NCBI GenBank assembly: GCA_905147135.1
Contig: LR990061.1
Coordinates: 8,656,026-8,720,025 of the forward strand
From: Blastobasis lacticolella
Lineage: Eukaryota > Arthropoda > Insecta > Lepidoptera > Blastobasidae
Reading direction: 5' to 3'
Length of the DNA stretch: 64,000 nt
Positions 43,073 through 55,553 of the stretch are shown piece after piece. Under the pieces are notes generated by a model. The model was not told the DNA's origin. It did not search any database and saw nothing but the letters and a program-made list of their open reading frames with translations. How positions within the stretch are numbered: the stretch's first letter is position 1; every line of letters begins with the position of its first letter. The position numbers and the translations under genes are program-made.

Positions 43073-44721
43073 AGCATAACCCTTTCTTGGTAGTCAGGTA
43101 AATAGACCCCTATTATTTACATTCTGTAAACAACTGCGGTGAAAAAAGACAAAAGATAATACCAATTAAATTTCGCAAACAGCAAACTTTTTAAATACAC
43201 GTGCCAGTCGTTGGGATAAATTATGTTTAACCTTCATAACATTTAGCAGCTAAACAAATATAATTAACCAAATTTTAAACTGCTCCGCCGAAATTTGTGG
43301 ACTACAGCGTGTATCATAACAGCAGTACCCATTACCCAGATGTACCTAATTCATTGTTTTTAAATGGGCAATAAAGTGTTTGCATTCATATTTCTACTTA
43401 TTCAATATTGTATTTATATCTACTCTTTAGTCTGTACTAGTGGATCTAGGGTCTTGCACTGATGAATATCTAGTTATATGTATACTTACGGTTATTAGGA
43501 TTCCTTTTCAAACAACTGTTCAGCTCGTTGAAACATTTATTTTCAGTTATATGTAATCGTTTTTCTGGGATTTGTAGTTTTTATTTCCTTGGGTTTGGCC
43601 TTTCAGGCTCTAATGGCTTATTATTCTTTCCTGGAAAACGAGAGATAATCTTTTAAATAAAAATACATTTAAGAACCACGTTCTAAGAAGGTTTTGATTC
43701 GAATAGAATTTAGATTACAGTATTTCTTTTGGGGAAATGATCTCTCGTTTTCTAAATACCCAATTGGAAAAGGCAATAATGGGTTTTACTATAAAATTAA
43801 GGGCATTGGGGTGTGTGTCTGGATTCTTACCTCGGTAACTTCTTGTTACTTTTGGTGGAACGGGCTCCAGGACGTTTCAATGCCACGGGGGGCAATTTTA
43901 CTTTACATTAGGGGGTAAAATTATCTATACTTTATTGTATTTTTATATTAAGTAAACTACAATTTTTCACAAACCGATTGTTTACCTTTTGTCATTTTTT
44001 TATTACGTCGTATGTTGTCATGCTGAGACTTTTTATAGACGGTGGAGATTTTAATCTTCTTTCTGTTCCTCTCATTCTAGATAACTGCTGGATCCTATTC
44101 TTCATGATGTCTTCGTAGATTGTATCCTTGACTGCCGAACACGAGAACGCGCGAACATTAATATCGTCTACTTTGAGAACTGGCTTGTTGACTTTGAGTA
44201 CTGGCCATCAAGACCTTATCTTTTTCTGTGCCAATTCGTTCTCGAACGAGATTAAGACAAGACCCGAGCCTTCCTTAGCGAGTGCGGAGGAGCAGTGGAC
44301 AGATTTCTCCCAGCCTCTGATCTAGGAGGTGAACCAGTATAATTGCCCGCGTACTAAAATAAATAAATACTGCTGGGCCCAGGATAAACGGGTAATATAC
44401 ACATGGTTGCATCAAATAATTCTATTTAAAATTTTCAATTTAAAATGGCACATGGTTGCCCAAAATGAATCCACTCTTTGGCACAGAGCTATGAGGAACT
44501 CTGTACTTTTAGGCCTACTCTATCGAAATCCAAGTTGAACATTGTGATCCTGCCAGAACTATTGTGCTTGACTTAGTTTACCTTTATAAATTTGTTGTAT
44601 GTAGCTAGTTTTCCGAACTGAAAGTATAGAACCCATTTCCCTAAAACGGTGTTTTCTTTTGACTTCCCACTAGCTGTACCTGGCACTGTACGTGTGACAG
44701 TGTTACGTTAGATGGAAAGGC
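43073..44721. other. Unassigned DNA
   Basis: No recognised element. A 65-codon frame at 44128-44325 has ordinary composition but no known motif. Confidence 0.35.
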
Positions 44722-44965
44722 AGCGCGACTTCGTTCGCGTAGCATCCTACCGGTCCCTAACCTACCTTACCCTACCCCTACACCTATCCTACATCTACTC
44801 TATGCACCTACTTTACCCCTACCTACCTTTCTTTTTCTTGTTTATAAACCTTCCTCTTGAATCACTCTTTCTATTGTTGAAACCCGCATTAAAATTGGCT
44901 GCGTAGTTTAAAAATCTAACCGTACATATATACATAGCGACAGACGGCGGGAAGCGACTTTGTTA
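44722..44965 (-). mobile_element. Non-autonomous Helitron copy with CCTACC tract
   Basis: The hairpin region GCGCGACTTCGTTCGCGT (plus-strand spelling) is near the 3' end, then a CCTACCTTACCCTACCCC tract, and the shared CGGCGGGAAGCGACTTTG block near the 5' end. The 5' terminus is replaced by a CR1-like fragment from 44966. Confidence 0.65.
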
Positions 44966-45095
44966 TTTTAAGTTATACGGCAGACAAACAAGTCAGCGGG
45001 CCACCATCAGCAACACCAGGGGCGCTACCAATGCGTTGCCCACCTCTAAAGAGACCTCTAATATACCTCTTGATCGATCCCATTTCATACTACGT
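44966..45095 (-). repeat. CR1/Jockey-type LINE 3' fragment
   Basis: About 130 bp similar to the 3' end of the 28.7-kb copy, with an internal deletion (the CCACCTGATGG stretch jumps to CAGCAACACC). It abuts the 5' end of a Helitron at 44965 and interrupts its terminal sequence. Confidence 0.7.
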
Positions 45096-47879
45096 ATAGA
45101 CTTATAAAAGAAATAGACCTACCCACCAGCAATTTCACCAGGATATACATCGCTGATCTGCAGAGAAAAGGGCACACCAATAATGTTAAAACCCAATATT
45201 TTTATAAATACAATTCCAAAGGTTTATGTGGGTCTGACTGACCCATTTTGAAACACATACTTTGTGAGCGACTCCGCACTCACACATTCTGACATGTTGT
45301 CTGAAATTAACAAGGTAATATAACTCTCGTTTATTCTAGCCATATCGCAGCCACACATATGATTTACACTCCCAACAAGAGCTGCTAAAATAAAAGATAC
45401 CATTTTGAACAATTCCCACGGGCGCGCAGTGAATTTATTTAATACTATTTGGGTCTCGTGATCGTGCATTCTTTAGGCTTATAATGTTATGCAAATGTCC
45501 ACGGCGGTAAAGCCTTGTCACTCAGTTTATTGCAAATTTCGGGGCTACGTAATGAGGTCGCTTCGGCTATTGTTCCGTGGATCCATGTCACTGTGTACCT
45601 ACTTATATTGTTGGAATATTCGCTAGAATGAAGATCGCCTGCGACTTATTGCGTTTTGTTTTGGGAACGGGCTTCAACATAATCGCTCGTTAGTCGCATT
45701 CATACGCTTCTGCATCAGTACAAAAGGTCCCAGTTGGCGATCTCCTTAAACCCCCATAGTACGCTGAAGAAATATCCATCTCACAGTTTGCATACAGTTT
45801 TACACACACAACTCTTTAAATAATTACTAACAATATACTTTGTGTCGCCATTATATTTATGTAAATCTGTATACTTTTAGCCTGAAATAAACTGATGATT
45901 ATTAATTTTTATTTCTTTATTTTATTTTATGGCAGTCACTGGAAATATAAGTGAAATTCACACGATTTCTCCAAGTGTACTTCACTTGCAATTTGGTTGC
46001 TGGTCGTATCTTCCTGGAGAAACTTGCGCACAATACGACAAGTACCTATTTCAAATTGTGGTTTACTGCATGTTGATAGAGGTATTTTATTAATTTTACT
46101 TTTTTTTGTTTTGTCTCAGCCTGGTCTGTGACCGATGTTATTATTATTATTATTGTATTATTTTTTTATATATTTTTTATTGATGGGCCAGGATACAAGT
46201 TTTTGGTAAAATAATCTAGGTTTAAACATTCACTTAATTTACATTTTTACAGTTTTAATTTTACATTTTATATTCATCATCACAGCCCGTAACAGTCCAC
46301 TGCAGGACTGAGGGCCTCTCCCACGAAAGGGGAGGTTATTGCCATACTCTCCACGCTTGGCAGGCGGGTTGGAGATCGCAGTGTTTAAATATAGCAATGG
46401 AAAATGCTGCTGCCCATTTTCCAGACAACGAAGACTCTTGATCTATTGCCTCGAAAACATTAGTCGCCTTGTACGACACCCATGAGTGTGAGGGGTTGGT
46501 GCTATTCTACTCTGCCGGACACCACACGGCCACACACATTTTTTATTATCTACAGTATATTATGTTCACTATGTAACTGCACCAAACGTACTCGATTGTA
46601 TTTTTAATGAAATTGTACAGAGGCACATAACTTGCTTTGTTAACTATTTGATCGTTTAAGCGGCGGGATGTCGTATTTTCATTTTACACTGACACTATTT
46701 CACAGATATCACGAGCAACAGTCGTTGGATCTCAAAGAATGAACTATTGAATCGTATCGTTCAACCGCAGGACGTCTAGACTAGGATCCAGATAAGATTG
46801 CTTTGAGCTGTCTGTCAAATTTAGTTACTTTCTCATTCTGAAGCAATGTTATCTGCACAAAGGTCTACAGACAGACAAGGCAGACAGTCTACAGTAGGTC
46901 TTAAGACATGTATATTTGATCTGTTCTAATTTATTTTACGTTTTCAATCACTTTCAATATATCATCTATCCTTTTGTCCAATGCTTCGTACTCAGCTTTG
47001 TGCTTACAAAGTGGTTTCCGATAAGTGATACCCGCTACATCACTTGCTATAATATTCCTAATAAGGTAGATATTATGTTACACAGAAATACACAGACATA
47101 TCAAAGTTACGTGTGTGAAATTCAAGGCATGCATTAAATATACAACTTTATCTAGAACCATTACCTTTTAAGTAAATCTAGAGAGTTATTTTCCTAGTGA
47201 AACGGAGTAAAAGCATAGGGGAAAATATGAATTCCTTTGTAATCGTACAGAAACGGACCCAACATTCCGTGCCATGGCTGCATAAAGATCCTATAGTAGA
47301 AATTAAAGAGCAATTGAAACGTTTCTTTATTGAATATTTCACATTCAATAGGGGGTTTATTTGAAAATTGTTGAGATAAGCCGGTGTTTAGGCCTAATAC
47401 CGTTTATTTAGATTGTAATCACGATGCCCTACTCACGTACAGTTCAATGTTTATTTTTAGAAATACAATTACGAAAATACTCACGGACTACGCGGAAAGC
47501 TCACTTAATTTGTGTTTAACGAATGCTTAATCGTGATAGATAGTCGATCGATTAACGTGCTTTTAAACGAACAGCTATATTAAGATTATCCGATTAACTG
47601 TGGCCTTAACCTTATACCTTGTTATGGTATCCAGTAGTGTGAAAATATAGCACACATATTTACAGGCCCGCGACTCGACAGAAACGATGCTTCATGTGCT
47701 TTATTTGCCGTCGACATCGATGGTCGACCGTGGTTTACCGGTCGAGTGAGAGTTTATTAAAATACACAGAATATTATGTCGAAATCACATTATTATAAAT
47801 AGGACAAGACAAAGTTTTAAACAGAATTATTGTGCTAATAAAGCCCACTCCAGCGGGTTGTACATCCAAGCGGAAAACC
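45096..47879. other. Unassigned DNA around a family A repeat
   Basis: No gene. 45870-45900 has a LINE-like 3' end (CCTGAAATAAACTGATGATT). 46139-46180 is TTA-rich simple sequence. Confidence 0.4.
46272..46532 (-). repeat. Family A SINE-like repeat
   Basis: Minus orientation, a nearly complete copy from CATCATCACAGCCCGTAAC to GGACACCACACGGCC. Confidence 0.75.
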
Positions 47880-48043
47880 CCTGATTCTCTATTCTCTCTT
47901 CTTGCTTATAAACCTTCCTCGTGAATCACTCTATATATTATTGAAAACCGCATTAAAATCCGTTGCGTAGTTTAAAAGATCTAGGCATACATAGATACAT
48001 AGGGACAGACGGCGGGAAGCGACTTTGTTTTATACTATGTAAA
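47880..48043 (-). mobile_element. Non-autonomous Helitron, 5' half
   Basis: Shares TTATAAACCTTCCTC, CCGTTGCGTAGTTTAAAAGA and ACGGCGGGAAGCGACTTTGT with the other copies and reaches the 5' end TATACTATGTA. The 3' hairpin is absent. Confidence 0.65.
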
Positions 48044-48512
48044 GACTATATGAAGCAAACTAAAATATAGAAAAGTATGAAGTTTCAATTTATAACAATA
48101 TAAATAATCACATACATAACAATGCAATTTGACGGGCGCTAACAATTTACTACCGTCTTTGGCGCACCGATTTTCAAAAAGCCATAATATACAGCCATAA
48201 AATACCTATGTGAAATAAAATCTCACATCTACCCTCCTCAGACGCAATAACATTTTATAACTACCCCCGCTTTCTGTGAAATAAAATATTAGTTTCCCTT
48301 CAACTGCGTAATCCTGAATTACTTATGGCGCCTGTAGCGGTATTCCCGGGGTAGTTTATAAACATTAGAAAACGTTGGCATAATCACGTTTTCATCTATG
48401 TGTTTTGTTTGTGTTATAAAGTAGCCAGTGTGTACCTATTTAATTAGGTATTTTTATTATAACTTCATATCATTTTCAATGCGATAAAATGTAAATGCTG
48501 CTCTTTCATATG

Positions 48513-49035
48513 GTAGCGAAACAAGCAAGCACCTGATGGAACGCATTCACCGCTGCCTATAGACATTAGCAACACTAGTAGGCTAATTACGTAATTCTCT
48601 GATTTCAATGATTGAAATTGTTACTTTTGCGATTACGTGTGATCGATTTAATAGTTTCAGTTTATTGCAATGGAACTTTTTAGCAACTGAACCCATGAAA
48701 TCGATGATACGGAATAGCAAAAGTAACAATTTCAATCATTGAAATCAGAGAATTTTTGGCAACATCGTTACGTAATAAGCCTACAGGTGTATCGCCCATT
48801 CGTTGCCCACCTCTATAACACGTTGCTTTGAACGCACAAAGGGAAATGCCTCTTTACTGCCAAAGGCATGGTTCCCCGATTCCGCACCCAATGCACTGGA
48901 ACACTGGAAGCCTTACAGACCGGCAGAAACACAATACTTTTTCAAAATAGTATTATTTGGCTGCGATATTTTATAAGGTAGCGCTACTTCGCCAGTCGGG
49001 CGGCTCCAATTTCAACAGGATGCCCTGCAATGCCC
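48513..49035 (-). repeat. CR1-like LINE 3' end interrupted by a MITE
   Basis: Left part 48513-48577 and right part 48785-49035 match consecutive parts of the copy at 53705-54020. A 207-bp fold-back element lies between them. The comparison with the uninterrupted copy locates the insertion point after GACATTAGCAACAC. Confidence 0.7.
48578..48784. mobile_element. 207-bp fold-back MITE inside a CR1-like tail
   Basis: Terminal inverted repeats begin GTAGGCTAATTACGTAA and end TTACGTAATAAGCCTAC. Further in, the arms TCTCTGATTTCAATGATTG and its complement pair nearly perfectly, so almost the whole element can fold. No open frame. A decayed relative is at 36203-36377. A target duplication longer than 2 bp is not visible. 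Confidence 0.65.
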
Positions 49036-49369
49036 AGCCTCTCTTAAACAGAATATTCAGAACGGAATTAAGATAACAATCGAGATACACTCAGGAGCAA
49101 AAATAAGTAGTCACTTACCTAGTCGACAATATTACATAAACTGGTAAATATAGTATGATCAATGTAAAACAACTTTTTAAATAAGTTAGTGTTAGTACAA
49201 ATGTACTGAACGGTAATCACGTATTCATTGTTTTCATTGCCTGATGATGATTTTATCGAATCCAGTCGCTATTTTTAAGTTAAATTTAGTTATTCTGGAA
49301 CTGGTGTAAAGACTGTTTTTTTAATTTATGACACAATGGAGTTCCATCAAGAATGCACTATAAAAAGTA

Positions 49370-50115
49370 TTAAAATAAAAATAAAATAAGCCTTTATTTG
49401 CGGATTATATTTATTTTCCTTATATCTAAATTTACTACGCATCGACAACCGATTGCCCTTGTGTACAAGCTAGGCCCTTGACAAAGGCCTCTTGCAACAA
49501 TCTCCCTCTTTCTCTATCCTTTGTAGTTCATATCCATAGAGGGGACAGCTATTTTCTTGTAGTGATCTTCCAATCGCTTTGTTTGTCGACCTCTACTTCG
49601 CTTGTTACCTCTTGGATAACAATCTGTTGTGATTTTTGTCCCTTTTTCTTTTTGTCCCTTAAGTCCGGTCTATTTCCATTTTAATGTTTATTTACTTTTC
49701 ATAAACAGTAGTTTCCACGCTTTTGAATTTTGTAATTTTCTTTGTCTTTCAGTCTTACTCTGTCTATTTTCTTAAAGCTGACAACACTTCTTGCTATTCC
49801 ATTCTGGCAAGTTTTTATTTCGTTTTTCAATATTTGTTTCTTTAGACTCCATGTTTGGCATCCATATATTTACCATGGCAGAATACATATGTTGTTTATT
49901 TTTCTTTTTTCTTTAATGGACATGTTCTTATTTTTCATTATTTAACTCAATGCAGCAACAGTTGTCAGATGAAAGCGCCAAAGCAGGTATTGCGATGAGC
50001 ACGACTAAAACAAAAATAATGAGTAATAGCACTCACAGAAACATAAAAATAAATAATGAATATATAAGTGAATACGTCTGGAAAAGTATTTCAAAACGAG
50101 GTATATTTTACTTGA
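49370..50115. pseudogene. LINE with internally inverted 5' part (twin-primed, RTE-like)
   Basis: On the minus strand, right to left from ~49920, the sequence encodes YGCQTWSLKKQILKN, RSVVSFKKIDRVRLKD, SRGRQTKRLEDHYKKIA and a short C-terminus. A 3' tail containing AATAAAGGCTTATTTTTA ends at ~49370. On the plus strand, 49948-50110 encodes QQQLSDESAKAGIAM, KTKIMSN and YVWKSISKRG. In an intact element this polymerase segment comes just before the YGCQTW segment. So the 5' piece lies inverted next to the 3' piece. Many stops show decay. Clade is RTE or a close relative. Confidence 0.65.
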
Positions 50116-51139
50116 CAGTAGAGTTATTTACTAAAATATTGTCGTCAATGTAGGTGACTAGTTATTTCTGCTCGTCAGTATAATTATAAAATCTCATTTA
50201 TTCACGATCTCGCAGTACCTCAAGCAGTCTTCGCGAACAATATCTACCCAGCGCCAGGAGAGGGATTCTAGAATTCTAGGGTTTTCTACATTAGAACTCG
50301 ACATTTTCTCTAGCTATAAATATCTATTAAAAAGTTACTATCTTGTCATCATTAATGGAGATATGTGGCAAGAATATATGTCCAATTCGAGATGTCACAG
50401 CTCGATAATTAGGCCCCAGCAGATAAAGTCATTCTCAGGTGTCTATACCACAAGCGGGTTGAGCATACCTAAGGATAATAGGAAGATGCTATGTTGATGC
50501 TATCGCACATTAACTCTCCTATCGCTAACATAGGTTTTAAGACTCGTGATTATTAACTGCACTTGCACTACACACATTATTGGGTTTGTTACCACGGTTA
50601 GTATTGTTTTTATCTCGATATTCGACGCACTTGCATGCGTCATGGTCACGAGTTGACTGGTGCCGCTGTGTGAAGTCGCTCCTAACACAGACCTATCGGT
50701 CCTCCCTCTTTCGGATTCGAATATTACCCTTACTTCGAATTCTCGAACCACTACCATTGGTACTCGCTTGATCGTGACACACGAAACTCACTACGTCTTA
50801 CACGAAATTGAAGTCGAACCACTTTTGCGATTGTATACATTTCCTATCGCTAACTTTAACTAACAAACTTGGTTCATATGTGTATGCAAGCTCCCTTATA
50901 GGGCTCGTTTATACTACGCCACTTACAAACCGGACAGAAAACGCGTAGGTACGCGTCCTGCCCGCATTCTCACCGCGTAGCAACCGGACAGAAAACGTGC
51001 AGTCTACCCTATTGGCGCGCACACGACGCGGTGACTAGGCGGGTGCGGCATGGCGGCTGTGAGAGTGCGACACGGTGACTGTGCGGTGTCTTTGCGGGCG
51101 CTTGGCTTTTATTTACAAAAAATATTTTTTCTCTCACGC
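50116..51139. other. Unassigned DNA with a G+C-rich patch
   Basis: 50930-51100 is clearly richer in G+C than its surroundings and has two CAACCGGACAGAAAACG-type direct repeats (50926-50944 and 50981-50998). No gene recognised. Confidence 0.4.
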
Positions 51140-51320
51140 ACACTAAGGTTGTGCAATGAACTAACTTCCCTGGAGACTACAACATGGAGTTCTTTAAAAA
51201 GAGGGTGAAAAGGTTTTACGGAGTCGGCAACGCGTAGGTGATGCCTTTGGTATTGCAAACGTCCATAGGCTGCGGTGACTGTAAACCATTAGGCAGGCCG
51301 CCGTAAGCTTGTATTTTACC
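51140..51320 (+). repeat. CR1-like LINE 3' fragment
   Basis: TGCAATGAACTAACTTCCC, CAACATGGAGTTCTTTAAAA, GGTTTTACGGAGTCGGCAAC, then CATAGGCTGCGGTGACTG, resembling the end of LINE ORF2 (LRLCNEL..., FKKRVKRF) and its 3' UTR. It follows a G+C-rich stretch at 50930-51100. Confidence 0.55.
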
Positions 51321-51659
51321 TTAGTGGTATAAAAGAAAAATTAAGATTTCTATAGAAACCTTAATTTATTATTTGTATAAATATTTGAGACAGTGCAGTA
51401 ATCGTGTACGCTCTTACGGATTAATTACAACGCTCTTTTCCTCATTGTGAGATAAACGTGACAACACTTTCGTCATCTCCACTTAATGAGAACCTCTGAG
51501 ATTTGGCCAGACTTATGTAATTAATTTATGTCCATTAACGTTATTACTCAAGATGATTCCGTATTGAAACTAATACTATTCCATTATGTCGAATGTTAAA
51601 TCGAGTATTTTAATATTAAATGCTAAGAACATAAAAGTTAAACTTCACTAATGTGTCTT

Positions 51660-51860
51660 ATTCTTCTTCTACTCAGTAACAAACGAGCAGACCGCCCACC
51701 TAATGTGAGTGGTAACTATCGCTAATAACGTCTACAATTCATAAAAGGTTGCAGGCAACAAAAATGCAGAACCGCAGGTGCGTTGTCACTGTGAGGACTA
51801 AGATGAAATGCCTCTTGCTGTTATTTAAGCTTTCGCAAGAGTCTTACAAGTATTAGTAAT
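51660..51860 (-). repeat. CR1-like LINE 3' fragment
   Basis: Reads GCAGACCGCCCACCTAATGT, GGTAACTATCGCTAATAACG, as a minus-oriented CR1-like end (compare GGGCCACCTGATGG...). Strongly diverged. Confidence 0.4.
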
Positions 51861-51964
51861 CTAAACCTAGACTTATAAAGGTTGCTACTTGGCTTTGGCC
51901 CGTAGCAATCATCTAACCGCACTTTGTGATCTGAGATCCAAATAGGAAAATACTAAAATAAGAA

Positions 51965-52232
51965 TAAATAAATGTGCTTGGACGATTCACACTGTGCCAT
52001 CCGGCCCCAAAGTAAGCATAGTTGTGTTATGACTATGACTTGTGTAATAGGTGCCAAATAACTGATAAACTACTTATGTATTTTTTAAATACATACTTAT
52101 TATATATACTACACCCAAACTTGTAAAATAAATTAAAATTCATCATTTAAATTTTTGTCCGGCCGGAAATCGAACCCGGGACCTCTGTGTGGTAGACCGG
52201 CAAGTTAACCAACTGAACCACTCAGGTCGTCT
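51965..52232 (-). mobile_element. tRNA-derived SINE, CCTGAGTGGTTCAG family
   Basis: Read on the minus strand from the right: the head GACCTGAGTGGTTCAGTTGG (A box TGGTTCAGTTGG-like), then a GGGTTCGATTTCC B-box-like segment, then an A+T-rich body. A second copy is at 11150-11557 and a head fragment at 6736-6770. Confidence 0.7.
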
Positions 52233-53366
52233 ATACATAATTATTGAATATGTACATTGAGATCGTCCAGACAAAGGGCAGTAATTAAATTCAATCGACT
52301 CGATTTCATGTTGACTTTGTTAACTGATAGGTAGGTACTCGTCCTTAACGCTTCTGTAAATACAAAAGGTTTCAATTGGTTTTTATTAAAATCCTTCACA
52401 AAGCAAAGTTTTTACCGAAGAGGATTTTGGGAGAGTATTTTATCGTGTTATTACAAAACGTTATACTGATCAAATAAATAAGACGTCTAAAAAGAAATAA
52501 TACCTACTCTTAACCGGTGTGAATGTATGAGAAGATAAATGGAATAAGGAAAAGAGGTGAGTCAGGTAGGACCATATTGTGCCTTTTGGCACTGGACAGT
52601 CTCTGCCTCCTCTTGTGGAATGTAGTGTATGTACTTATATAACTATACTATCATTATATTATGTGATTTGTGTTTCGGAGAATCACATTAGTAACTTTAT
52701 TATTTTTACTTAACGAAATCAGTACAGACAAAATCTCGAACCAAAAGCTTGTACGTAACGACACTGTACCATATAGGTTTCAAGATTTACGTGGTTATTC
52801 ACTACACTTTCATCGTACATGTTATCGGGTTATATCTAGGTAAAAACAATACTATCCGTGGTAACAAACTCGATAACATGAGGGATGAAAATACCTATAT
52901 AATACTCGTAAAACACAGGTAATAATATCTCATTACCATGATACTTACACGTGAAATGCACAAAAGGCGTGCCGGTGAATATTCAAGCATCCGGAATTGC
53001 AGTGAACGGTGCATCATTATTTCATTCCCTGAAATTCAGACCTAGCAGGGTAGACTAGGGGTGGGCCCCAATGAATATTTTATCCTAATCCGGACCCGGA
53101 TCCAGATCCGGAACCAAAGATCGTCCACGGATAAATATTGAAAGAGTGCTTCGGAAAGGGTAATAGTGAGACTATGTATATGCCATTTGCGAGCCTATCC
53201 TTAATCTACTCATGTTTTTATTAACTATTCTCTTTGCTTTTTGTTTCTTTCTTTCATAATTTATTATTTGTAATAAATGTCGAAAGAGCTTCATTTACAA
53301 GAAAAGGGCTACGGCTAAGATCTGAGAGAATCAGTCAACAATCTCAAACGGAATTCAAATACTCAA
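52233..53366. other. Unassigned DNA
   Basis: No gene or family recognised. 53090-53118 has local repeats of a CCGGATCC-type motif. Confidence 0.4.
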
Positions 53367-53628
53367 ATGCGCTTATTACATATGGCTAAATTCAGTCGAC
53401 TAAATTCAGAATACTGCGTGAGAGCAGGTCAAAGTGGAATGTATTGCTCACAGAATAAGGTCCATTTTTGTATCACGTATGTAATTTTTTGCGTCACTCC
53501 TCTTACCAAAAGGCATGATACGAAAATGGATCTTATTTTATGAGCACGACATTCCATTTTGATTTGCTCTCACGCTTTATGCTACTGAATTTAGATGATT
53601 GAATTTAGCTAAATGTATTAAGCGAATT
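53367..53628. mobile_element. Palindromic MITE, third copy
   Basis: Both arms present: ATGCGCTTATTACATATGGC at the left and TAAATGTATTAAGCGAATT at the right, with CAAAGTGGAATGTATTGCTC and its counterpart inside. Confidence 0.75.
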
Positions 53629-53704
53629 AGTTGGTTTGCTTCTGCTTTACAGTCATTTGAAGGGGGTCAATCAAACAGAAGGCTCTTGTGGAATGTGTGT
53701 TATA

Positions 53705-54020
53705 TTATTTTTATGTCATACGGTAGGCAAACAGGCAAGCGGGCCACCTGGTAGAAAGTGGTCACCACTGCCTATAGACATTAGCAACACCGAGAGTATC
53801 GCCAATGCGTTGCACACCTCTATAACACGTTACTCTGGCAGGAAAAAGGCAAATGTCCCTCCACTGCCAAAGCCACGGTTCCCCAAATTCCCACCCCATG
53901 GAGCACTGGAAACCTTACTCACCGGCAGAAACACAATACTATTTAAAAGAATATTGTTTAGCTGCGGTATCCAATTCGAACGGGATACCCCGCTATGCCG
54001 TACCTATGTAGTGTTAATGT
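53705..54020 (-). repeat. CR1-like LINE 3' end, diverged subfamily
   Basis: Shares the terminal GGCAAGCGGGCCACCTGGTAG block with the other CR1-like tails but then carries its own 3' region (GCCTATAGACATTAGCAAC, CCGGCAGAAACACAATACT). The same subfamily recurs at 48513-49035. No usable coding frame. Confidence 0.65.
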
Positions 54021-54511
54021 AGGTAGGTCAAAAGTCATAAAACCAAACAATTTAAGGATATAACCTACGACGTAATTTGTGCTATGGGTTACTTTATCGT
54101 CAGCGACCGAATCCCAACTCTATAGGAAGCCCTTTGGTCGGCTCTGCAGCTATTAGTTCCGGCTAACAATACAGGGTTCCATGCTTTGTCGCAAAGGTGA
54201 ATGCCGTCTTTGTGACCGGTTTAAAATGTAAAAGGAGTTGTCGATTAAAATTTTTACTACACATAGGAAATTTTTTTCATACACAAAAATAACAAATGGT
54301 TGATACCTACGGTTACCTTTTTCAATGGATTCTGATTTCCCCAAACTTTCCCAGTTTGAAAACATACTCTGTAATCAGTTAGCGAGTTTGGTAAGGAAAT
54401 GATGTTTGTTTTACCCTATAGTACCTATTGCATATTATGCCAATTTTTATTAAATTAAATGTTTGAACAGAATTGTGGATACATAAGTACATAAGTACAT
54501 AAGTACCTCCG

Positions 54512-54771
54512 TGGCCGTGTGGTGTCCGGCAGAGTAGAATAGTACCAACCCCTTACACTCGTGGGTGTCGTACAAGGCGACTAATGTTTAGAGAAATAAA
54601 TCTAAGTCTCCGTAGGCTAGAAAATGGGCAGCAGCGTTTTCCAAGGTTATATTTATAATACTGCGATCTCCAACCAGTCTGCCAAGCGTGGAGATTACGG
54701 CAATAACCTCCCCTTTCGTGGGAGAGGCCCTTAGTCCTGCAGTGGACTGTTTATGGGCTGTGATGATGAAG
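54512..54771 (+). repeat. Family A SINE-like repeat
   Basis: A nearly complete plus copy from GGCCGTGTGGTGTCCGGC to TATGGGCTGTGATGATGA. It is preceded by a short tandem run of ACATAAGT (54481-54507). Confidence 0.75.
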
Positions 54772-55115
54772 TACCTCCTATGTCAAGACAGGTGGGACAG
54801 ATTCAAAGACCTTGGAGTATAAGGTCAGATTAAAGTGGCGGTCCATAGACTCGATGGTCTCTGGACTCTGCCTACTCCTTTTGTGGCACCATCGAAATAA
54901 TATTAGCACCTACTTATTATTTCTATGTGTGGGACAGAGGCGGACATAATATACCTATGTTATAAACGTACCTATCATATTGCGAAAATAATCAGGTAGG
55001 TACGATAAACAAACTAATTTAATCTCTATGTTGATAGTAATATGTTTGAATTTTCAACATTCTGTTTCTGTGCAAGGTCACCCCGCACCGTCCGGCATCG
55101 GCTGTGATTCATTAA

Positions 55116-55490
55116 CAGGGTTGCCAGATCGTACCTTTTGGTACAATTTACGTACTATTTGACCTTGTGTCATACCTTTGGCGTACTCTGCTAAACATTG
55201 TATAATTTCGTATGTTTTTGCCGTTGAATTCCGAAATACAAAATTTTGCTGAGAGGTCATTTGGCAGAAAGTTGCATTTCTTGTCCGCAAAATACCGTAA
55301 AGTAGTTAAAGAAAAAAGGGTTAATTTTGTCAATTTTTGCTCATAGGCACCACCTGCGATCAAGGTCTTGTCTGGTCACTGTCCCAAGCCCAAAAAATAG
55401 ATGAGAAGGCAAACCGTATCTTTTTAGCCATTTTCGTACTATTTCAGGAGCCCGGACGTACTTTTTTCAAAACTACTGCTGGTAATACTG
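55116..55490. mobile_element. 375-bp decayed hAT-like element
   Basis: The left terminus CAGGGTTGCCAGA is well preserved, the right one (CTGGTAATACTG) diverged. The flanks TTCATTAA (55108-55115) and TTCATGAA (55491-55498) agree in 7 of 8 bases, fitting an old 8-bp duplication. The minus strand holds two overlapping ~70-codon frames that may be transposase remnants, but I could not recognise them. Confidence 0.6.
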
Positions 55491-55553
55491 TTCATGAATG
55501 ATGATGACGTCATACTGCCAAATAGTATTCTCATTTTCACGCATTCTACCAGG

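Noticed and set aside
55078..55363. Two overlapping ~70-codon minus frames as a host gene
   Set aside because: They lie within the decayed hAT-like element and run slightly past its edge; no domain recognised.
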